The position numbers and the translations under genes were made by a program. The notes beneath the pieces are model-generated. The model had not been told where the DNA came from. It was given only the letters and a program-made list of their open reading frames with translations, and did not search any database. DNA of 64,000 nucleotides from Plumapathes pennacea (lineage: Eukaryota; Cnidaria; Anthozoa; Antipatharia; Myriopathidae), in contig OZ038464.1 in NCBI GenBank assembly GCA_964036295.1, positions 27,912,008-27,976,007 on the forward strand, read 5' to 3'. Numbering within the stretch: position 1 is the stretch's first letter; each line of letters opens with the position of its first letter. Positions 1-29,300 of the stretch are shown one piece after another.

Positions 1-337
1 CTACCACGGTATTCCTGGGGAGGGGAGGGGAGCTCATGGCTGAGTTGCCGTGGTAGCTGTACTTCTCGTTGCGGGCATGGTCACCCAATCTCCATAAAGC
101 GATGCAGCTGTTATTAAGGATGGTGCGATTACTTGACCACTTTCAAGAGGAAGTGCGGCACAAACTTGCTCCCACCGATAAAAAATTGAAGATTGACGAA
201 AGCTTAACTTATAAAATCAATTAAAAAACTGCACCAGCGGGTAATGTTCGTTTCCGTGCTATGCAAGGCCATGTCAACAAGCCACGTTGCTAAACTGACG
301 GCGTTTTTGCTTTTTTGTTTTGTTTTTCATCTGGCAG
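1..337 (+). other. Left edge: presumed intron of the channel gene
   Basis: No exon or repeat is recognised. The first 60 bases contain an inverted CTACCACGG/CCGTGGTAG pair (1-9 and 48-56). Confidence 0.4.
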
Positions 338-16419
<16,082 letters not shown>

Positions 16420-17455
16420 TATCCCAGAATGAACCGAGGCCACAAATACTTCGGCCTGCGTTATCTGGAGACTATCCTAGAATGGGCCCAAAAGAACGCG
16501 CCTCAAATAAACCGACATATTTTTTATGAAACCTTACAAAAAGAAAGCACTCACAAAGTTCCGGCTTACGTACAACAAAGGTCCAAAGAAAATGAACTGA
16601 TTGTTTAATACGGCGGAAATTCGACGTTTCCGCCGGGTCTGTCTTTTTGGCACCAAGGTAGTATATTTAATGGTGTATGCATTGTCCTGATACATTTATT
16701 GTCGTCAAGTTTTGTGTGAGGGGTAAAATAAGGTTTCTAAACCAAATATTTATACTCGGCAGGCTTGATGATGATGATTTATACTCGGCAGGCTATGATT
16801 GATTTAGGCCGATTTCTTTTTGTGGGAAACGTTTATTTATTAATATCTGTCGAAAAGTATCATGAACATACGGTTATTTACGTTACATTTTTTATTTATT
16901 TGTCGGCTAAATATTCTCTATTTTTGAACTGTAGAAATACGATATTTATTCTTTTTAATGTACAGTTGAGTCAGTGTGTGTAAGTTAATCTGGGTGTATA
17001 CGCATCATTTACCTTAGTTGGACTTTTGTATTGCGACTCATTCTTTCACTATCTTTGTTATGCTCTTGTTGTCACCCTAATACGTGCAAATAATACTCAA
17101 ATAAAACGAGAGTTCCTCCTAAAAATAGCTCAGTACACGTTTCAATGTTTCTAGTGGTAACAACTTTAGGTTTCGTATGATGGTCCGTTTTGGCGTTGGA
17201 ATTTACTAGCCAGGGTTCATTTTATCTTATATCTGCAGGATCTCAAAAGGTATTAACAGTAGAAATTCGGATATTTATCCAATACACGACGCAAGAACGA
17301 GGTCCTTGTGATCTCTGATGGAAGACCAACCAACCACTTTGATATCTCTTTAACACTGCCCTTGTCTCTCCTTGTTAGTTGCCAACTCTGTTGGTGAGTT
17401 TGGAATTCTGGAATCCTTTTTTTTTCTTTTTTTTTTTTTTTTTTTTTTTTTGAAG
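16420..17455 (+). other. 3' UTR and short intergenic stretch after the channel gene
   Basis: AT-rich sequence with the two AATAAA signals noted separately and no coding potential that I recognise. A direct repeat of the phrase TTTATACTCGGCAGGCT occurs at about 16750-16792. A poly-T tract of about 40 nt (17417-17451) leads directly into the acceptor of the next exon at 17456. Confidence 0.5.
16506..16511 (+). terminator. Candidate polyadenylation signal AATAAA of the channel gene
   Basis: An AATAAA hexamer lies 87 nt after the TAG stop of the TRPM2-like gene. A second AATAAA at 17099-17104 is an alternative distal signal. Either could end the transcript; no expression evidence is available. 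Confidence 0.4.
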
Positions 17456-20400
17456 GGAACGGCACGATTGTGTACTACTTGCCACAGACAGACGGCAGAC
17501 AACTGGCAGTGACCGACCGTCTGAGAAACGCGGTCATTATAACGGCTGATGAGAATAGTGTTCGAAGGACGTAAGTACACAAGTGACGGGCGGGCAGGGG
17601 GGGGGGGGGGTATTCTACGGTATACCCTTTGAGGTTGTTATTCGGGCTTTGAGCCTTGGGTGTTGCGTCCAAAACATATTTAGTGTGTCCCTTGGAATGA
17701 ACATTATTGAGTCAAACAACGACTGAGGAAGTATTTTAATTGAATGGAGTGTAATCTGTGGTTTGGTGGGAGTATGACATCATCTGGCCACTTTTGTTCT
17801 TCAGTTCTAAATGTGCTGATCTTACGCTGAGCGAAAGTATGGCCAATCTGCTGACGCGATACAGGTATACAACCAAGAACATTTCAGATTGAAGTACTAT
17901 GGAGCCCAGTGCCAAAGTCTTTTAATTCTGTAATCCAATTTTTGGAAGTCCAACTTATTTTGCAATGCAACTGTGTGTCATAAAAATCTGAGGAAGCAGT
18001 CGTGAAATTTTGTGAGTTCTAGCCCCCGGGGGGGGGGGGGGGGTACTCAATAGGAATTTGGGTAGGGGGGTTCCGCTGACTCTATAAAACCCTAACCCTA
18101 TTCAAGACACAAAAATGGAAATTTTGCTACCCTGTCTAAGACACAGTGCTCTAATTTGATACCCTGTTCAAGACTAAGTTTAGATAAGTTAGCCTGTGTT
18201 GCACGCGTTTCCACTGGAGCATACGAAGAAATCGCGCGAAAATGGCGAGAGCAAAAATGTGGTTGAGGGGGAGGGGAAGAGGAGAAAATCTTCGGAAAAT
18301 AACCCTGTTTAAGACACGAAAATGTAAAATTTGATACCCTGTTGAAGACAAAAGACAGAAGACCCTGAAAATGATACTCTATCGGGCGGAATGTCCCTAA
18401 CCCCCCCCCTCCCCCCCCCCCCCCCCCCGGGGTTCTAGCTTCATTTTTGCTTGTTGTGTAGCGTATTTTTCAGTGCCCGACACGTCCGCCTTTTCACAGC
18501 TGCCGAATGGCGTGACTTTTCACATAAACCATACAGCTAATATTTACTTAACCTCAGCTGACTAAAATCTCGCCATATCACAACATGCTAAAATTTGGTC
18601 GTGGTTTTACATAAAACAACGGCACGTTAATATAAATACTAGGTGTCGGATTCCACTGAAGTAGTTGAGGGAGCCATCGATACAAAACATCTCGCTCAAG
18701 CAAAGCCAAAGCGCTCGATTACTCGGTAGTGAGACTAACAAGGAGAGGTATGGTTATCCTGTTATCTCTTTACAACTCTGCTCCTTTCGAGTTAGATGGC
18801 TATTTCCGCGTTTTGAGTCTCTAATTTTCAAGATCACTTGACTGTTCTAGCAAACTCAGTGGTTGCGACCGAGTGTTTCTTTCTTCCGGCTATTAAACTC
18901 TGGGTGGCTGAAATTCTGGTTCGCAATGGTTTCTAATCGACGATGTCTTCATAAAAGTTCATCGATGAAAAACTGGTAATGTAAATTGGGGGAATTGTGT
19001 TTCATACGGGGTTTCACAGGAAATTTCATCTTTGATCCGGAGGCTTTTACACTGAGTGGACGCATGTATGATGCTCCCAAAGATATATCACAACGCGCAA
19101 ATTTCCGTTCCGTCAAAATGAAATCGTTTATAGATGGAGTCACTAACACACATACGAGCTCGTGAACAAACTAGAAATTTTCGGTCAACCGAAGGCTTGG
19201 CAGATGACCAATTTCCACCGCTTTCGTCATTGCTTCTGTTGGATATCTGGTGCCAGAGTGATTGAATGAATCCCTCTCCATCCAAACCCGCTCCAGAAAG
19301 TTCCTTTAAATTGTGATGAGCAGATTTGCTGAAGGTAGCACCCCTGACATTTACGAAAAGCCCGTTACATACATATGCTAAGAACCTTTTAATCATTAGG
19401 ATATTCCCTGATTCTATCAAAAGCCGATTTTCATTCTCGAAAAGAAAATAACATCTTAGAGAACCAAATTTTAAAGCCATAGTACCGAGCAATAATTCCT
19501 GTATATGCGAGGGGATGATTTATTGCAAGCTATTCTTAAGTTTTCCGTAATGGGGACCCCATTTACCACCGGAAGCTCCACTGTACATTCCCATTACCTA
19601 AGGGCCTATGTTTAAACTCATGCGGAAAACTTCAGGGAGTGACAACGATTTGTATTAATGTAAGATTGTGTCATAAGCAAAATGCAACGGCTTGATTTCA
19701 AGTTATGAAGAAAAACGCCAGTGTTCAAAATGGCGTCTTTGTTGCTCTTTGTACTCACGGTGCCCGAATTCTGGCGTGGACTAAGTAACTTAGTTTCATT
19801 GGGGAGCTCCGTTGTGTGACACTCCCAAACCGAGAGAACATTCTAAATATACGGAAGCCTGAAATTTCAAGTCTGGAAGCTCTGTTTCTAATATACAAAC
19901 TATAAGTTTCGTAACGTGCAAGTATTAAGATACGTCGAAGCGACCACACCAAAACCAGAAAATCACAAAATAAGTTCACTGGTAAAAAGTCGGGCACAGA
20001 TCATATTCTCTCTTTCAGCAAGAAACCGGCAGCGGCTTTTAACAAAACTTTTAAGTTTTCAGTTTATGAGGACAAAGTTCGACAGATTGATTGGGTAAAT
20101 TTGCTGACATAACTTGTTTGTCTACAGCAGTTGTTTATTTTGTCGATTAGTAGCATGACACGTTGTTTTAGTAATTTATCAGGTGTTATGTCGAGACTTG
20201 TCATCGACCTCTCGCCAACCCATCGCATCGTAGTCTGAAGAGAACTCTCTGTAAGTCCTTGCCTGAAATGATATCGGTTGGCCTGACCACTCGTCAGGGT
20301 TGGCGTTGGCTTGGGTCGAGCTCAACTTTACCCCCAAGTCGACCCTTATTTTTTTTTTTATCGTATCAACTTTTGTTATGGAATTGAATGTTTGTTTTTT

Positions 20401-22076
20401 GCGACTTGGCTTGACTCTAGCCAACCCATCGCAAGTCCTTACGCAAGTAGTTCTGATTTTGCGGCAAACTTGTGTTAATGGGAAGAAAGTTTATTGGCCA
20501 GGGCTCTTTAAAGCGGAAGAAGTACTAAGGGTGTGATTAAGCGAGGGACTTGTTTACGGAAGTCTTAGTCAAAGGCGCGCCTAGCTGGCGTTATAGTTTG
20601 TCGCCCTGTGATATGAAAAACCTTTTCACAGAGAGAGCAATTAAACAGCTTTCTAATAAGATCTGCCACTTGCTGCACTCATAAAATGGAACAGGAAGTT
20701 ACAGCTTAGTTTTCCAGTTGCCATAACAAAGAGCGTTGTTTTTTTCCCCGATTCTATTCTGGACCAATCTTCCACGTCATCAAGTCCGTCGAGTAAAAAT
20801 AGAAGCGATGACTCGCAGCCTCGTGTAAGTACAGAAGAATCAGGAACATAGTGGGAAAAGGCTGAACTAGCCACTGAGTTAATGATTTACTTGTGCAACT
20901 TTTATTTTCCCGCGCATAGACTACAAGAACAAGCGGCCTTATCCGGCCTAGAGTTGACGTATTTGCAAAAGGACAAGCACCATTCCGGTGGTGAGTTTCA
21001 TATTTTCCCTTTTTTTAAATTAAAAATTCTTAGCCCGATTGAAGAAACTCAGTATTATTTTTTAACGAACCTTGGCTGTCCGCTAATGACGAAGTGAATA
21101 TTTTGGAATTCTTTTGGGGAGATTGTAAAATAATTTCGACGGAGCAGAGCATGCCCTCTACAACCATATTGAACAAGTCGCTCGCGGAAATTATAGTTCA
21201 GATACACGTCGATCAAGCACTCAGGATTAATTAGTTCTACATTTGACTTGCTATATTCGACGCTGAGTTTAGTGACAGCTATGTCAAGAATAGAATATAG
21301 CATAGAAGAGTTGTCAATTGGACTGTTAACAAACTCGTAAGTTTGTTAAGTTCCAACACAGCCACACATCGCTTTTGTGATCGACATAAACTACACGTTT
21401 ATTCTAACCACTAATAATCGTTGTGCGGAAAGCCGGAAGGCCGCTACAAATCCCGGCGGAGTAGTGCTCAGTAGCCTGTTACAGCCGCGTCTCGTTTTAC
21501 GAAGAATGGGGCGGCTGTACACAGGCTAGTACTCAGTTGCTCCGGCCTGTTAGACAACTACATTCGCAGGCCTCGGCGCGGCGTAACGTTGATATAGATA
21601 TGGTGGAAGTGCATGAGTGGATGCGGCTTTAACGCTGAAAGGATAGTGTAAAGCTGGCTTTTCGAACGTTAGTTTTTTTGTCGAAGCAAGGTCGAGCAAC
21701 CTGAGGTAAATTGTCCCAATATCAATAATTCTTTACCACCTAAGCATGCAATTATCTATAATACCGTTTGTTCTGAGTGTAAATCAATCGTTATACGTCG
21801 TTCTCCAACTCATGACGCCTTCTTTGTTAATCCGGGATTAGCCAGATTTTCATAATCTTAAGTCCATTAAATTTTTGTCGTCCTATAGTGTTTTTATTTT
21901 CTTTTGGAAATCGATTCAGACGCAGCCCTAGCGCAATCCGACGCGCCTTTTCCCTTCCACCATCAACTGCACTCACTCCCTACGTACAGTTCTCGCCTGT
22001 CAGTCCCAAAAGCAGTATCAGATCAATCAAAATACGGCGCTGCCGCCAAAATAAGTGTAATGTTATAGTCCCTTGA
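17456..22076 (+). CDS. Unrecognised gene, four phase-consistent 3' exons (5' end not found)
   Basis: Exons 17456-17570, 17805-17864, 20920-20990 and 21889-22076 have good acceptors (TTTTGAAG, TTCTTCAG, GCATAG, CTATAG) and donors (GTAAGT, GTATAC, GTGAGT), and their phases match at all three junctions. The joined reading starts NGTIVYYLPQTDGRQL, passes LTLSESMANLLTRY and LQEQAALSGLELTYL, and ends in a basic, Ser/Pro-rich tail (FRRSPSAIRRAFSLPPS, then PKSSIRSIKIRRCRQNKC) with a TGA stop. The tail carries RRAFS, a basophilic-kinase-like site, and resembles the cytosolic tail of a membrane or signalling protein. I do not recognise the family. No initiator ATG or upstream exon was found between the channel stop and 17456, so this may be a fragment or a pseudogene. 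The long intron 17865-20919 contains a G-run foldback element. Confidence 0.4.
18018..18437. repeat. Foldback element with poly-G/poly-C ends
   Basis: The left end reads TTCTAGCCCCC followed by a long G run and GTACTC. The right end is a long C run followed by GGGGTTCTAGC, the reverse complement of the left. The interior contains repeated phrases such as ACCCTGTTCAAGAC and ACCCTGTTTAAGAC. This looks like a non-autonomous DNA transposon with G-rich terminal inverted repeats. A related fragment lies near 8790. Confidence 0.6.
21461..21540. repeat. Imperfect inverted repeat (short foldback)
   Basis: The left arm GTAGTGCTCAGTAGCCTGTT and the following ACAGCCGC pair with GCGGCTGT ACACAGGCTAGTACTCAG on the right, across a loop of about 25 nt. 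It lies in an intron of the unrecognised gene and looks like a small transposon-derived hairpin. Confidence 0.5.
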
Positions 22077-25000
22077 TGACTTGCATCATTGAGTGACTCT
22101 TCTGCTATCAGAAATAACTTCCCTTTCCCTTTCCTTTTCCTCCCTAGTGTACAGTTCAACCTCTCTGGCTGTGGTCACACTAGAAAGTTAAATCACGATT
22201 AGCAGTGCTTAATCGCGATTTAGCCAAAATTTGTGTGACCGTAAAAACTGCCCAGTGGGGGACCGCACTGATTAATGTTGTAAAATGATATCGAAAGCGG
22301 CTTAGTTAAAAGAAATAACTCTCGCTCTAAATCATCTCAAAAGTACGATTTAAAAGGTGATTTATCGAACTCTTGTTCCATGAACCAATCGCACGCTTGA
22401 TCGAATTGCGGACGTCAGCCCCCCGAATTGATCGTAACCATGCACCACAACTCACTTTTACCAGTTCCCGCACTTTTTTCGCAACTTCTCTTAAGATGTC
22501 CGATCGACCTCCGTTTAACTTTAACGTTCTAGCAGATTCGGAAAGCACTATGTTGCTGTTGCTCTCCAAGATAGCGGTGCAAGCCAACAACGAGCCTTCT
22601 CCTCCGTTGCCTCTGGAGCATGAACATCCCGATTCTTTTCAGTCGTCTGGATCAGGCTTTCCATATTAATTTTCTTAGCAAAAACAAGGCAAAGAGACCG
22701 ATGATAACGTTTGCAACGGCCATAGTTTTTACAACTCCACTGTCCAGATGCTGCCCTTTCAGAACGCGTTCTATTTCATTTATCTAATTGGATTATGAAG
22801 TTAGCTGTCACAGAGAGCACGAATGCCGCCTCTTCTAAATCACGATTTATCTTGCGGTTACCTTAATCAAGATTTAGGGTGCGAAATCATGATTTAGCTC
22901 ACAGCCTCTGAAGAGCTTAAGTTAAAGTAGATCGATTCTGCGGTCAGTAAATGTTGCCAGGAACGTGTGGTAATTCATGCGCAGCCCCTTGTCAAAGTAT
23001 ATATAGTGAACAGCAGTTGTATATTGGCCATAGTGTAGTTAGTGATCATGTTCAGTAACGTGTGGTAATGCATGCACAGGCCCCGGATATTCTCAAAGTA
23101 TACAACCGTCACGGTGGCCTGTATCTATGACCTAGTATAGTGGTAAATAAATGCATGTACATGCAGCCCCTCGTTGTCAGCCAAAGTGTGCAACCATCGT
23201 GGTGGCGTAGTTACATATGGTGATTCGATAGGTCAAAGTATACAGAACCGTTGCATGTGTTGATCTACAGCTGTGTACATTTAACCCTCAAATACCGCTG
23301 GCCACGTATTTATGACGCCAATAATTCTCCTGACCCGGCTGTCCTGAATAAGTAGCGCCGTGGGGAGAATTGCTAGTCCAAGCAAGTGCCTGCCATTTTC
23401 TCCATATACTAAACTATGCAGTAAATCAGACTGTATATTAAAAGGAGGACAAAGTTTGCTGATATTTAAAGGTCAAGCAGAAGACACCTGAGGCATTTCC
23501 TGTCTGTCCTGGTGGTGACGGGTGGTGTGTTTTCAATTACATTCTTTTTATTTCTTTGTTTTTTGTCTTTGTTTTTTTTTTTTTTCCAGTAATTCGAGCA
23601 TACTGCAAAACCAGCACGCCAACAAAGAGGAGGCCAACATAAACAAAAAGAAAGAGGAGAAGAGTGTGATATTGAACAAAAGGAAGACTGACAAGAGAGA
23701 GTGAAGATAAAAGGAACGAGGTAAGAAATCAGTTCTGTAGCTTGGCTCATGGCAACAAACCACCGAGTCAAGTGATGGATCAACGGAATACAGTAGTCGC
23801 TGTGAGAGTGAGCAGTGATTTGTGCCGGCGAAGAGTCATGCAACGCGCATGTGCTAACGGCTTAAACTTTCTTTACCGCCGTTAGGAGAACTTTGTATGC
23901 ACAACACACCACTAACAAATGTTTGGCTGGCCCATTAATTATGACCCTTAACAGTGCAAGAGGACACAGCCGAGGACGAGGATGGTAACCTTAAGGCTAA
24001 ATATTGCAAAAAAACATCGGAGTCCGCAACTGAGGCCGTGGCATTGAACTACACTTCTTTCGTTGATTTTTCAAAAATCTACACTACAGTGTAATCAGGT
24101 TATTTTTAGCTCAATTGAGAATGTTTTAGATCTGCATGAGGGATTTGAGTGCCGGAACACTGTCATGGCACACTGAAATGGGTTATCTTCGAGGTTTCCA
24201 TAAAAGACAATAGTAAACGTTGTCATGTTTCCTGTATTAAGGGAGGCTTTGGCCGCTTAATGCATGCCGAAAGTTCCTTTTGTGTGGTCGTCTGCCATGA
24301 CTCAGTTCTGCCTGTTTACGCACACAGTTTTAGCCGGAAAGAGCGTCAGTTTATCTCTGATCCGGAACATATAAATGACCACTCATTTGCGTGGAGAATG
24401 CCTGGGACTTCGTCGTAACACGTAATATAAGCCGTGACTGGTTTGCCTCGACTGCAGAGCGTGTTTTCACTTGATATCGTGTGACCATTTTAGATAATCA
24501 CTTTTGAAACGCCGGGGGAGGTGAGGGAAAGCATAGTGCAACGGGTTTTCAAAAGTACAGTCAACTCTCTAAGGGGACACCTCTCCGCTCTAAAGCGGAC
24601 ATGTTTGACTGAGCTAGGGTTTAAACTTAGTTTCGTGGAAGCGTCCATATGCAGAACTGTAAGACTGTATTTCAGGTCCTTGTCCAGATTTTCACTTGTT
24701 TCTCTGTAACTGAACTTTCGAAGGTGCTCGCCTTATAGAGAGAGTTTACTGTATTATAACTGAAATATCTATTCTTGATAATACGCAAATTAGAACTGCT
24801 GGTGTAACCTGAAATGAATTAAGGTTCAAGAAGTCAGCTAGTAAAACTGCGGGTTCTCGCTGAATTGAAATGCGCAGTAACAAGTAGTACTTTTTACTTC
24901 CCGTATGGACGGCGAGTGTCTGTCACGTTTTTGACCTGTCTGCTGAACTTGGTTTTGTTGTTACATATTTGCATTAGGACCAGAAGAGCAGTTCTCCACT

Positions 25001-26335
25001 TCGCTGCCCGCACATTTTTATCATCACTGTGGCTCGGCCAAAATATGTGAGCCTCACTATTACATGTATTTAGCGGCCCGGGCATTATTTTATCATCTCT
25101 GCTCTTTTTTTTCGTCTTTCGGGCAGTGACCACATAGTTGACGGCCTTGACGAGTGAGGACAATGAATGATTGTATGATGTGTACGTCATTTTTGAGATT
25201 TCATTGATGGGGAATCTGAAAAAATACATACTAAAAGGGCATTCGGACTGATAACACCATTCAATAACGTGCAATCTTCGCTCACAAGCCGTTATTTTAG
25301 AATACGTTGTTCGTGCTATGGTTTGACTAGTGTTCACCGAGCTATGTTTTCAGCACCTTAGCAACAAGCGTTGCGGATGGAGTGCTTTAGTGTTTACACA
25401 GCTTTGTCTTTTCGTCTGCTGTTGGCACTTCCAATAGCTTCTTTATTGGCCGCTAATACATGCACAAGAAGCGTGAAACAGACCAAAGTAAACGCGAGTA
25501 GTCGATGTTTTTTGTTTGCTCAGGATATTGGATAGGATATATCAGCAGAATGCGTCTTAAATTCTCACGACGCCACAATGATTGTTGAAGTTACTGTAAT
25601 CTATGTGTGACTGATTTGCTGCTCATAATTGGTCGACGGCATATTTGTTAGATTCTTGAGGTGTAACGTGACCAAATGACACCGTTTTCAATTGAATATA
25701 TGTAATCAAGCATCGCTTTGTGTCCCTACTCGGTGTTGTCATTCAAATTAACACTTTTCTGAACTTGTTGACGTCTAATATGCTCAATTAAGGGTACGTC
25801 CTGTTGTCAAGGTTTATTTTCGATTTCCGCGGGCTTTCGTTGAATGTTGCTATGCTTTTGACAATTATTTAAAAGGCCAAGGGTATGTTTTGTTCGGTTT
25901 CGTGCTGATCTGGCGTTTTGAAGACCGTGCTGAAGACACGAGTAAGTACCATCGTTAATCAAAGGTTTAAATTGAGTGTGTTAACAAATGAACTTACTTT
26001 CATTCTGTGTTCTGTGCTCTGGGATAAGTTCTTGGTTCTTTTACAAGCTTTGTAGACGTTAATTACTGTTGGTCGCTCGAAACTGATCGGCCCCTCTTTG
26101 TTAGTGGGTGTTTGGCTTGTAGTAACTGTGCAGAACGAATTTCGCGTCGAGCCGGCTGCACGGATTGAAAACATGCGTGGGGTTTATTCTTTTGGATAAA
26201 CGATAAACATCAGGATTCATTTAGTTTCATGGGATTCATGTCACCATCAAGGTTTCTTTGCCAGTTTTGCGCTTCACTGCATACCCGTACATACAGCAAC
26301 CTTATTTATGCTAATTTATCCTCTTCTAGGCTGCA
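22077..26335 (+). other. Intergenic region upstream of the phospholipase gene
   Basis: No recognisable coding exon. It holds a candidate foldback element (22165-22911) and repeated phrases around 22980-23250 (AACGTGTGGTAAT, CAAAGTATACA and CAACC..CG.GGTGG recur). A perfect GTAAGT donor at 25942 suggests a noncoding first exon of the phospholipase gene ending at 25941, paired with the acceptor CTTCTAG at 26323-26329, six bases before the ATG. The promoter would then lie before about 25900. I saw no clear TATA box. Confidence 0.4.
22165..22911. repeat. Candidate MITE with subterminal AAATC(A/G)(C/T)GATTT repeats
   Basis: The left end (GGCTGTGGTCACACTAGAAA) and the reverse complement of the right end share GGCTGTG. 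Both ends carry several copies of a palindromic AAATCACGATTT-like word (near 22190, 22210, 22835, 22860 and 22885). The arrangement resembles a hAT-type non-autonomous element. Internal short reading frames match nothing I know. Confidence 0.4.
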
Positions 26336-29300
26336 ATGCATGCTGGTCTCCATGGTCCAAAGAGAAATGATCACAATGCAAATGCTGGTAAGTCTGTCAG
26401 AGCGAGCTCTTCGTTCCTAGAGCTCTTTCGAAGGCAAAAGACTACCAAAGTCAGAAAAATCACAGTTCATGAGATGAATGGCAACGTGAAAAGTAGTTCA
26501 AGGAGAAATTCTAACACCAAACCAATGAAGGATCGTAAGGTGAGCGCCTTGGACCCATTCTTGTATGCTGGCACTGGAGCACTTCTTGGCAGTGTCGCCT
26601 CGCTCCACGCATCGCAAAAAACCGAGCGAATCATGATGAAAGGAGAGAGTAGTGACGTGATCAAGGACCACGACTTTCAGTTCGAGAATTTGGTGTTCGA
26701 AGGTGGTGGCAACAAAGGAATGGCTTACGTGGGTGCACTTCAGGTAGGTTTCAAGTAAATACGGCCGAGTGAAGGTATGTTGTTTGATAATAGATCTAAA
26801 TCTCAGCAGCGGCACGACCAAGCCACTTTCTTTAAATTTACACCTTTACGGCGTTCGGGACGCGTTGTACACAGAAGTCACGAAAGTTAAAACTGTTCAT
26901 TCCTTGTGAGTCCTTGTGGCACTTCGTAAGATGTTTAATGCGTTTCCAAGGTTGCACGTCGTCGCTTGGTAAACTCTATTTGCCTAATGTTTTGCTACAG
27001 AGACGGCTTTTCATAATCAGCTCCCAGATCGACTAACTTTGGTGTGTCTTATACGTTTGTTAGCTAGTCTGTGGAAAATCTTAAAATCTCGGAATATCTT
27101 AACATTTTTACTGTCGGGAACAGTATAGGAATGCCACAAAAGATTCGGCAGACGCACATTGATACTGTATAGTTGAGATTTCTTAGTAACAGTCTATCGG
27201 ACAAGTTGTTAATTAGGAGGTAATCGGGCGATCAAGAGATGTCACCGTCTTTCCGTGCATATTGTGTTTGTAACCGGAATATTTACACCAGTTCTCGCGG
27301 TCTGGATATTTTTAGATATCAGCGATAATTTTGCAGATGAATCCAGAATTTTCATCACTGGGTTTATTAAATTTGAAATGCGCAATGTATAAAAAGAAAG
27401 TTTTGTACGATTAAAGGCAATCTGCAAACGGATCATCTGGCATGGTGAAGATCACAGTACACTTCAGATAATGACTTATTTGATTCATACAATTTTGATT
27501 CAATAAAGAAGAATCGGCCATCTGTGAAACATTCTATGATTCGAAAAGATTATTTTTATGAATAGAGATTTTTTTTTCTAGAAAATGATAAAAATTGTGT
27601 CATTACAAAGTTTATATGTTTACATAGAAACGAAATGCTTATTTGTTTTATGGCTTGACTTTTACTCATAAATAAATGGCATAATTTAGTCAAAAGCAGC
27701 TGCTGCAGTATTTATTATTTATTTTTATATACATGCAAACTTTATATATTTGCACACAGGGCCCTGCATGTAAAACTAAATTAGTTTTGTTTCTTTCAGC
27801 ACAATGTACATATTGTTCCTTTTTTTACCTAGATATAGCTCATGAAATTCTGCAGACTTGCAATTGCCTTCACTTGACTAATGATGTCAGTGAAAATCAG
27901 GGACCAATAATAGAAACACATTTAATTTGAAACCATACAAATTTATTGAAAGATCATGAGATGTAAAGCCAAAATTTCACCTTCAATTAAAAAAATTATT
28001 GTGTTGGGCTGCAAAACCGTGAATAAGATGCTTCTTTTGTACAGGGTTGTAAATAAATTGAACTTATGTAATAAATATTATTAGCTGCAGACAGATTTGT
28101 CTTGAATAGGGTTGTGGTTTCACAGCATCAACAGCACCTAATTCTTTACCATTTGGTCCAAGAAGGATGTGCAACCGAAATATTTTAAGGGGTCCCACTC
28201 GTATTTAGATCGATATAAGTCATAAGTCATAAGTAAGAAAATTATTGGACAAATATTATTTAATTTGTACCAGTGGTGGGCATATAAAATTTTCAAAGTG
28301 GCTTGAACTTTCTGACGATCTCCACAATCAATAATAATATTTTTTAATTACATCAACATTCCATCCCCCTCCCCTCCTTCTCCAGCATATTTAACAGTTT
28401 AATTTTGCTAAAGCAGCATGGTAAATGTCCACCACTATTCACAGACACTAAACTGAATAACTAGGGGTATGTTTGGACCACCCAACTAAAGGAGAGAAAG
28501 TAGCCTATTTGAATTATCACATATACAGGATTTTGTAGAAAAGAAACAAATATCATAGTTTGGGGACAAGGGAGCCCAAACTTGAAGCCAAAGGCTTATA
28601 GAGTTCAGGTTTCCTCTTGATTTCAAAGTAATATAGTAACACAAAATTTAGAGCTAATATAATGGAAAAACAGCAACTTACATATAGGGATCCAACTAAT
28701 TATTAATAACATTCATGTTTTGTAAATTATAAATTAATTAAACTTAATTAAGATTTGGTTTGTGGTAGAGAGTCTTGGTCTAAACATTTATTGGTTCAGT
28801 CATGCTTATCAGATCACCACACACAGTCCTTATTTTGATGATCCATGTTCTAAAAATGCAAATAAACCTTTGGCTAATCGTGGTTTACAGAGTCTGTCTA
28901 AAATTCAATTGAGCAATAAACCAGGTCTGTAGCTAGGCTTTGTTTAAAAAATTGACCCTTGAGTTTAGAAAGATTGTTTAATTTATTACTTTTCAGGAAA
29001 CAGGACTGATTAATCTAAAATATATTTCATGTATGTAACTTGGTTGATTGGGCCACTGTGTTTCTTCTATGAAGTACAATATTAGCTTATAATAGTGCAG
29101 CTGTTCTTTAAAGAATGCCATTGTGTGTCCCTTTTGTTTAAAAAAAGAAAGCAATACCCCATGACTACAATAATATTATTTTTCAACTCACTGAAAAAAA
29201 AAAAAAACATCTTAATTTATTTCCAAGTGTTTGACATTTTTGTTTTCCATTTTTGCTGCAAAATTAACTCACTCTAAACTGATTAACGGGATGTAGATTT

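Noticed and set aside
19088..19492. Minus-strand frame of 134 residues
   Set aside because: No domain or splice context; it lies in the intron of the unrecognised plus-strand gene.
20712..20829. Possible Ser-rich exon ending CGT|GTAAGT
   Set aside because: Its open frame fits neither neighbouring exon of the unrecognised gene in phase, while 17864 joins 20920 directly.
24894..25337. Minus-strand frame of 147 residues
   Set aside because: It begins at a non-ATG codon, has no recognisable domain and no splice-consistent partner.
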